From NCBI GenBank assembly GCA_903927685.1, contig CAIYOB010001162.1, positions 1 to 19,294 on the forward strand: DNA of 19,294 bases, written 5' to 3'. The notes beneath the pieces are model-generated. The model was not told the origin of the DNA and did not search any database. It saw only the letters and a program-made list of their open reading frames with translations. How positions within the stretch are numbered: the first letter of the stretch is position 1; every line of letters begins with the position of its first letter. Of this stretch, positions 14,350-19,294 are shown piece after piece. The position numbers and the translations under genes were made by a program. The stretch is from an uncultured Planctomycetaceae bacterium (GTDB lineage Bacteria; Planctomycetota; Planctomycetia; Pirellulales; Pirellulaceae).

Positions 14350-17073
14350 TCAACGCAGCCGGACGTAGTCCAAGGCGAAGCTCCGTCCCGGCTCGGTGGC
14401 GGGGTCGATCCGCAGGACGCTGACCACGCCGCGCCATTGAGGGTTTTGGGAGAGATCCACCTCGTACTCGCGGAACTGCCCGTTGCCGACGACTTGCACC
14501 CCCAGCGACGCCTCTTCGCTGAGCCCTGTCAGCGTGGTGGCCCAGAAAATCTGGACGCGCTGGTCGCGGTCGCTCCGCATCCGGAACGTCAAACGCAGAA
14601 AGCGGTCGGCCTCGATCTGGATCCCGGCGGCCTCCAGGAGTGGGTCTCGGCCCGTCGTGCAGCCCGCCAGCAGGCCGTCCTTGACCGTCAACTCGGCGAT
14701 GTCGCCGTTGGAGCCCCAGCCTTCCGGAAGGCCATCGGTATTGAATTCCCACGCCGTCTTGGCCGTGACGGCCGGCAGGTCGTACGGGCCCAGGCCGACG
14801 TCCGCGGGGATCAGGTTGGGCGGCCAATCGCCCGGCTCGCAGAACGCCTCGCGAACCTGATCCAGGTCCTGGAATCCATACTCGGCATACGGCTCGATAT
14901 AGCTCCCCTCGCCCCACTCGTTCATCGGTCCCAAGGCAATGATCTTGTTGCCCGTCTGGTCCGCGTATTGCCGGGCCAGCCGGCACAACTTGCCGAACAA
15001 CTCCGGCGTGCGGCCCTCGGCCACGACCGACTTCTCGCCATGCCAGGGACGGGCATCCCAGCCGGTGTCGACGATCGGCAAGTACCGCAGGCCGCGCGCG
15101 GAAGCCTCGGCGTCGCGCCACAGTTCCGGGCATGTGTCCAGCAGCTTGGCGAACGGGAACCGGTCGCTCTGGGCCTGCTGGTGCGCAAGCTGGAAGCCGT
15201 GATATGTCGTCGCCGCCTCGTAGCCTTCGTGGATCAGTTCCCGGGTGCGGTCGGGATGATCGTGGGAACTCATGGCGACGAAGTAGATCCCCGGATAGCC
15301 GGCCGCCTTGGCCATCTCCTGCGACATCGCATACAGCTTGGCCGCCGGGTCGCTGCCGCCCAAGTCATGACGCACGTTCTGTGGGGCCCAGATGAACACG
15401 GCCGGCCGGTTGTCGATGCGGTAGTACTCGGGCATGCCGAAATAGTGGTCGATCCAGTACTGGGTGACCTGGCGCCAGTCCTCGACGGAGTGCGTGTTCG
15501 GCGGGTTGTGGTTCGCCCACATGATGGCCCATTGCAGGTAGCGGCGGTACTTGGCCTTCCCATAGGCGTTGTGCAGCCAGTGCTCCAAGTGGCGGTTGCC
15601 CTGGCACCAGTACCAGTCGACCATGAAAAAGTTGATGCCGTGTTCGACGGCCCACTTGATCTGCCAATCGGCGCATTCGGGGTTGGCTTCGTCGTACCAG
15701 CCCAGGATCGGCTTGCGGTTGGGATAGCCGCGAATGGGCTGCCATTTCTCCGCCGTCGGGAAGCCCGGGAAATAGAACGCGCCGATCTCGTACGGGCTGC
15801 GCACCGGCTGGGGCTCGGGCACGTACGCCGACTTGGGCACCGAGGGCGCGGGGGTCAGTTCCAACGCCGCCGCGGCAGAAACCGCTTCGGTTGGAGCCGA
15901 GTCGACGGTCACCGCCAACTCGACCCGCCCCGGTTTCCCGGCTTGAATCTGCCAGGCGAGCGTCTGGGGCACGTACAGCGACAGCCGGTCGATGGACTTG
16001 GTGGCGCCGTCGAGGACTTGAACGCCCGGGGGCACTTGCAGCGTGGCCTTGACCTGCTCGGCACGCTCGCCGCCCAGGTTCCGCACGGTGCAGGTCACCC
16101 CGGCCGGCCGCCCGGCGCGATTGATGCCCTCCGCCGGGCCGAAGTACGCCACCTCCAACTCTGCAGGCCCACGCGGCTCCGCGGCGACCTCGATCGACTC
16201 GACGCGCGTACCGCCGCCCGCCGCGGCGGGTAATTGCAGGCCGATCCGAATGATCTCGTCCCGCCAGTTCTTCAGCCCGCTGGTCGGGACGTTGTAGGAA
16301 TGCAGCTTGCCGTCCGGCCGCAACGGAAAGGCCGCGCTATCCCAGCCCAACTGGGAACTGGAGACGCAGAACAGCCGCCCGCTGCCCGTGAGTTCGGTGG
16401 CCATGCGGACGCAGATGAACGGGTGCTCGGCCGCGCGGATGGCCAGCGGCGGGCTGAGCACGATGGGCCCCTGCGCGTCCTCGGCGACGTCCCCCGCGGC
16501 CCGCCAGTGGGCACTCAGTTCCGCGAGGTTCCAAGCCTTCGAGCCGGTACCGGCGACCGCCGCCGGCTCGACAATCCGGACCCACTGGATCGCGAATTGG
16601 CCCGCGTTCGGCGGATCGAGCCGCAGGCGGATGATCTTCTTGGCCGCGTGCCAGAACGGCCAGATCCGGTAGACGTGGAATTGGCTGTCGCCCCGGGTGT
16701 GGAACATCCGGTGCTTTTCAGAGCTGAAGCCGCCGTAAGGACCCTCCAGCGTCTGGGTCCAGTACAGTTCGGCCATCGCCAGCGCCGTGCTCTGCAGGCA
16801 GATCTCCACGCACTGGCCCGGGGCGGCCGTGATCTCGAACAAGGGACTGAACAGGATCGGATCGCTGCCCGTCGCCTGGCCGTGAAGGGCTCCACCCCGA
16901 ACCGCCGCGTCGGCGATCAGGCCCCCGACCTGCCACCCACGCAACTCGCCCGCCTGGTCAAATCGCCATTCGACCAGGGGCTTGTCGTCGGCCTGGGCGG
17001 CGGCGAGAGAAACGAGCAAGGTGGCCCACCATCCGATCGCCAGCCTGAACCGGAAATCCTGTGCGCGCGGCAT
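14350..17073 (-). CDS. Secreted GH99-like/WbsX-like glycoside hydrolase candidate with flanking beta-domains
   Basis: The ~907-residue product has a signal peptide ending in 'LVSLAAAQA'. I prefer the ATG at 17073, with GGAG eight bases upstream, over one at 17109 that overlaps the RND gene end and lacks a Shine-Dalgarno. Order: two beta-sandwich, carbohydrate-binding-like domains (~25-165 and ~170-300); a CARDB/Ig-like domain (~300-420, 'GVTCTVRNLGGERAEQVKATLQVPPG'); a TIM-barrel GH99-like/WbsX domain (~430-745) beginning 'IGAFYFPGFP'; and a C-terminal beta-domain resembling the first. The barrel has 'FMVDWYWCQGNRHLEHWL', 'NRPAVFIW' and 'MNEWGEGSYIEP' (N718, E719, E722, E727), acidic residues that fit a catalytic role. 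Related proteins are annotated as GH99-like or polysaccharide-processing. The substrate is unknown, and hydrolase activity is inferred rather than shown. The gene lies 29 bases after the RND permease stop on the same strand. Confidence 0.82.
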   Translation of the reverse strand: MPRAQDFRFRLAIGWWATLLVSLAAAQADDKPLVEWRFDQAGELRGWQVGGLIADAAVRGGALHGQATGSDPILFSPLFEITAAPGQCVEICLQSTALAMAELYWTQTLEGPYGGFSSEKHRMFHTRGDSQFHVYRIWPFWHAAKKIIRLRLDPPNAGQFAIQWVRIVEPAAVAGTGSKAWNLAELSAHWRAAGDVAEDAQGPIVLSPPLAIRAAEHPFICVRMATELTGSGRLFCVSSSQLGWDSAAFPLRPDGKLHSYNVPTSGLKNWRDEIIRIGLQLPAAAGGGTRVESIEVAAEPRGPAELEVAYFGPAEGINRAGRPAGVTCTVRNLGGERAEQVKATLQVPPGVQVLDGATKSIDRLSLYVPQTLAWQIQAGKPGRVELAVTVDSAPTEAVSAAAALELTPAPSVPKSAYVPEPQPVRSPYEIGAFYFPGFPTAEKWQPIRGYPNRKPILGWYDEANPECADWQIKWAVEHGINFFMVDWYWCQGNRHLEHWLHNAYGKAKYRRYLQWAIMWANHNPPNTHSVEDWRQVTQYWIDHYFGMPEYYRIDNRPAVFIWAPQNVRHDLGGSDPAAKLYAMSQEMAKAAGYPGIYFVAMSSHDHPDRTRELIHEGYEAATTYHGFQLAHQQAQSDRFPFAKLLDTCPELWRDAEASARGLRYLPIVDTGWDARPWHGEKSVVAEGRTPELFGKLCRLARQYADQTGNKIIALGPMNEWGEGSYIEPYAEYGFQDLDQVREAFCEPGDWPPNLIPADVGLGPYDLPAVTAKTAWEFNTDGLPEGWGSNGDIAELTVKDGLLAGCTTGRDPLLEAAGIQIEADRFLRLTFRMRSDRDQRVQIFWATTLTGLSEEASLGVQVVGNGQFREYEVDLSQNPQWRGVVSVLRIDPATEPGRSFALDYVRLR

Positions 17074-17102
17074 GACGTTGGCTCCGAAGTGAGTTGTTGA
17101 TT

Positions 17103-19294
17103 TCAGCATGCGGAATCACCGGTAGGTGCGTTTTCGTTGGCAGGTCGTCCAGCGGATTCGGCGGGACCCCGTCCACCGCGCCGGCTCCACTTTTCGCTGA
17201 GCCACTGGAACGTGACAAAGAACGCCGGGACGAAGAACACGGCCAGCGCGGTGGAGGCGATCATCCCGCCGAATACGGCCGTGCCCAGGGACCGCTGGCC
17301 AGCGGCTCCCGCGCCTTCGCTCAACACCAGCGGCAGCACGCCCAGGATGAAGGCGAACGAGGTCATCAGAATCGGCCGGAACCGCAACCGAGCGGCTTCG
17401 ACCGCCGCGTCGCGGATGCTGCGGCCCCGGGCGCGGATGTCGCGCGCAAACTCGACGATCAAGATCGCGTTCTTACTCGCCAAGGCGATGATCAGCACCA
17501 TGCCGACTTGGGCATACAGGTTGTTGTCCAGCCCCCGGAGCGAAATGCCCGCCACAGCCCCCAAAATCCCCAACGGCACCACCAGGATCACCGCCAGCGG
17601 CGTGAACCAGTTCTCGTACTGAGCGGCCAGCACCAGGTAGACCAGCAGCACGGCCATCGCAAAAATCATCACAGCCTCGCCGCCGACCTTCTTCTCCTGG
17701 AACGCCATCCCGGTCCAGTCAAAGCCCATGCTGGCGGGCAGGTTGCGTTTGGCGATCTCCTCCATCAGCTGCAAGGCTTGCCCGGAACTGTACCCCAAGG
17801 CCGCTTCGCCGGTGAGCGAGGACGAGGGGTACAGGTTATAGCGATTGACGATCTGCGGGCCGTAAGACTTGCGGACCTTCGCGACCGTACCCAACGGGAT
17901 CATCTCGCCGCGGCGATTGCGGACCTCCAACCGCTCGATGTCTTCCGGATCCGCGCGGAATTGCGGCTCGGCTTGCACGCGAACCTGGTAGATTCGGCCG
18001 AACTTGTTAAAGTCGTTGACATAGGCCGAACCGAGGTAGGCTTGGAGCGTGCCGAAGACCGCGCCCAGCGGGATGTCCAGCGACTTGACTTTGACCCGAT
18101 CGACGTCCACGTACAGCTGGGGCACGCCCGGCCGGAACATCGTGTTCATGGCGGCCAGGGCGGTCTGACTGCGGGCGTCCTCCATGATCGCCTGGGTGAC
18201 CTGGCTCAGTTCCTGCAGGCCCACGTCGGCCCGATCCTCGACCTGCATCTGGAAACCGCCGCGGACTCCCAAGCCGCGAATGGCCGGCGGAGCAAAGGGG
18301 AACGCGATCGCCTCTTGGATCTGGCCGAACTGCATCCGCAGCTGGCCCATGATCGCGTCCAGCGTGTGGCCGGCGGCCAGGCGTTCTTCCCACGGTTCGA
18401 GCGTCACGAACAATGTGCCCGCATTCGGGGCGCTGCTGAAATCCAGCAGCGACAGGCCGCCGATGGTGATCCAGTCGGCCACGCCCGGCGTCTGAGCCAG
18501 CATGCCGTCAATCCGTTTCATGACCGCCCGAGTCCGCTCCTGCGACGCCGCGTCCGGCAACTGGACGCTGACCAGCAGGTAGCCTTGATCCTCGGTCGGC
18601 AGAAAGCCCGTAGGCACCCGCTGGTACCACCACACCGCTGTCGCCATCAAGCCGGCAAAGACCAACAAAGCCAGGATCGCGAAGCGGACGACAAGCCGGA
18701 TGATCGCGGCGTACAGTCGTTCGACCAACCCGTACACATAATTGAAAACCCGATAGAACAAGTTTTTTCGCTGCTTCGGGGGCCGCAGCCACAGCGCGCA
18801 CTGCGCCGGCTTCAGCGTCACGGCGTTGATCGCGCTGATCACGGCCGTGGCGGCAATCGTCAAGGCGAATTGGCGGTACAACTGGCCGGTGATCCCGCCC
18901 AGGAAGGCACTGGGCAGGAACACGGACAGCAGCACCAGGGTAATCCCGATGATCGGGCCCAGCACTTCGGACATCGCCTGGACCGTCGCGGGCTTGGGGG
19001 CCATGCCCTGCTCGATGTGATGCGCCGCATTCTCGACGATCACGATCGCGTCGTCCACCACGATGCCGATGGCCAGCACCAGGCCGAACAGGGTCAGGAT
19101 GTTGACCGTAAAGCCCAATGCCGCCATCGCGGCAAAGGCGCCGATAATGGTTACCGGGACGGTCGTGGCCGGTATCAGCACGGCCCGCCAGTCCTGGAGG
19201 AAAACGACGATCACGACCAGTACGAGCAGGCCGGCCTCGATCAGCGTCTTGTAGACCTCGTGGACGGAGGCTTCGACGAACTGGGTCGTGTCCA
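17103..19294 (-). CDS. RND multidrug efflux permease, HAE1/AcrB family (N-terminus outside window)
   Basis: The frame is open to the window edge. The visible ~730 residues correspond to AcrB from the end of the first pore domain to the C-terminus. The first visible residues (DTTQFVEASVHEVYKTLIEA) precede transmembrane segment 2. Proton-relay residues are present: 'GIVVDDAIVIVEN' (Asp pair of segment 4) and the Lys in 'ASKNAILIVEFA' (segment 10). The second pore/docking domain with 'RVPTGFLPTEDQGYLLVSVQLPDAASQERT' is complete. The C-terminus is Gly/Arg/Asn-rich and ends 'ENAPTGDSAC'. HAE1 pumps use the proton gradient to expel amphipathic compounds through a trimeric complex with an adaptor and outer-membrane channel. 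Those partners probably lie to the right. The GTG at 19214 is an internal Val codon, not a start. Confidence 0.96.
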   Translation of the reverse strand, partial: DTTQFVEASVHEVYKTLIEAGLLVLVVIVVFLQDWRAVLIPATTVPVTIIGAFAAMAALGFTVNILTLFGLVLAIGIVVDDAIVIVENAAHHIEQGMAPKPATVQAMSEVLGPIIGITLVLLSVFLPSAFLGGITGQLYRQFALTIAATAVISAINAVTLKPAQCALWLRPPKQRKNLFYRVFNYVYGLVERLYAAIIRLVVRFAILALLVFAGLMATAVWWYQRVPTGFLPTEDQGYLLVSVQLPDAASQERTRAVMKRIDGMLAQTPGVADWITIGGLSLLDFSSAPNAGTLFVTLEPWEERLAAGHTLDAIMGQLRMQFGQIQEAIAFPFAPPAIRGLGVRGGFQMQVEDRADVGLQELSQVTQAIMEDARSQTALAAMNTMFRPGVPQLYVDVDRVKVKSLDIPLGAVFGTLQAYLGSAYVNDFNKFGRIYQVRVQAEPQFRADPEDIERLEVRNRRGEMIPLGTVAKVRKSYGPQIVNRYNLYPSSSLTGEAALGYSSGQALQLMEEIAKRNLPASMGFDWTGMAFQEKKVGGEAVMIFAMAVLLVYLVLAAQYENWFTPLAVILVVPLGILGAVAGISLRGLDNNLYAQVGMVLIIALASKNAILIVEFARDIRARGRSIRDAAVEAARLRFRPILMTSFAFILGVLPLVLSEGAGAAGQRSLGTAVFGGMIASTALAVFFVPAFFVTFQWLSEKWSRRGGRGPAESAGRPANENAPTGDSAC

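Noticed and set aside
14437..16233. 598-residue open frame on the plus strand, antisense to the GH99-like gene
   Set aside because: It is a compositional shadow of a clear secreted protein and has no recognisable domain.

Overview
The window looks like a chromosomal segment of a planctomycete, most likely of the Pirellulales type. The support is indirect. It has high GC, a sulfatase with HEAT repeats, a secreted protein with the 'YLLYSIGNN..DDGG' C-terminus common in that group, a DUF5117-type metzincin, a Tat-exported sugar isomerase, a GH99-like secreted protein, and a type A RNase P RNA. No mobile element, CRISPR array, tRNA, integrase or phage gene was seen. I found no convincing new defence or mobile system, and the region reads as ordinary core and accessory genome.

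Layout from left to right. (1) 1-969 (+): C-terminal part of a sulfatase cut by the window edge. (2) 1099-2664 (-): secreted, Cys-rich protein of unknown function, visibly lower in GC than its neighbours. (3) 2752-5478 (-): large secreted zinc metalloprotease. (4) 5589-6566 (+): Tat-exported sugar phosphate isomerase/epimerase-like TIM barrel, divergent from the protease. (5) 6590-9549 (-): housekeeping block of rnpB (RNase P RNA), rsfS and argS, with a good sigma70-like promoter in front of rsfS. (6) 9839-14325 (+): four-gene exporter operon of membrane fusion protein, ABC ATPase and two FtsX/MacB-type permeases, preceded by a sigma70-like promoter. (7) 14350-17073 (-): secreted multidomain GH99/WbsX-like protein. 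(8) 17103-19294 (-): RND-type (HAE1) efflux permease, cut by the right edge.

How the genes fit together. The ABC operon encodes an inner-membrane ATPase, two permease subunits and a periplasmic adaptor. It lacks an outer-membrane channel in this window, so a TolC-like partner must be elsewhere. The RND permease needs its own adaptor and channel, which probably lie beyond the right edge. Its stop codon is followed within 30 bases by the GH99-like gene, so the two may share a transcript. The sulfatase, GH99-like protein and isomerase fit a polysaccharide-degrading lifestyle, but they do not form one clear locus. The ABC operon and the GH99-like gene converge on a compact hairpin that nearly fills the 24 bases between their stop codons.

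Several start codons were moved inward from the longest possible reading frame. The clearest case is rsfS, which starts at a GTG (8984) with a strong Shine-Dalgarno sequence. Its longest frame would otherwise run into the RNase P RNA.
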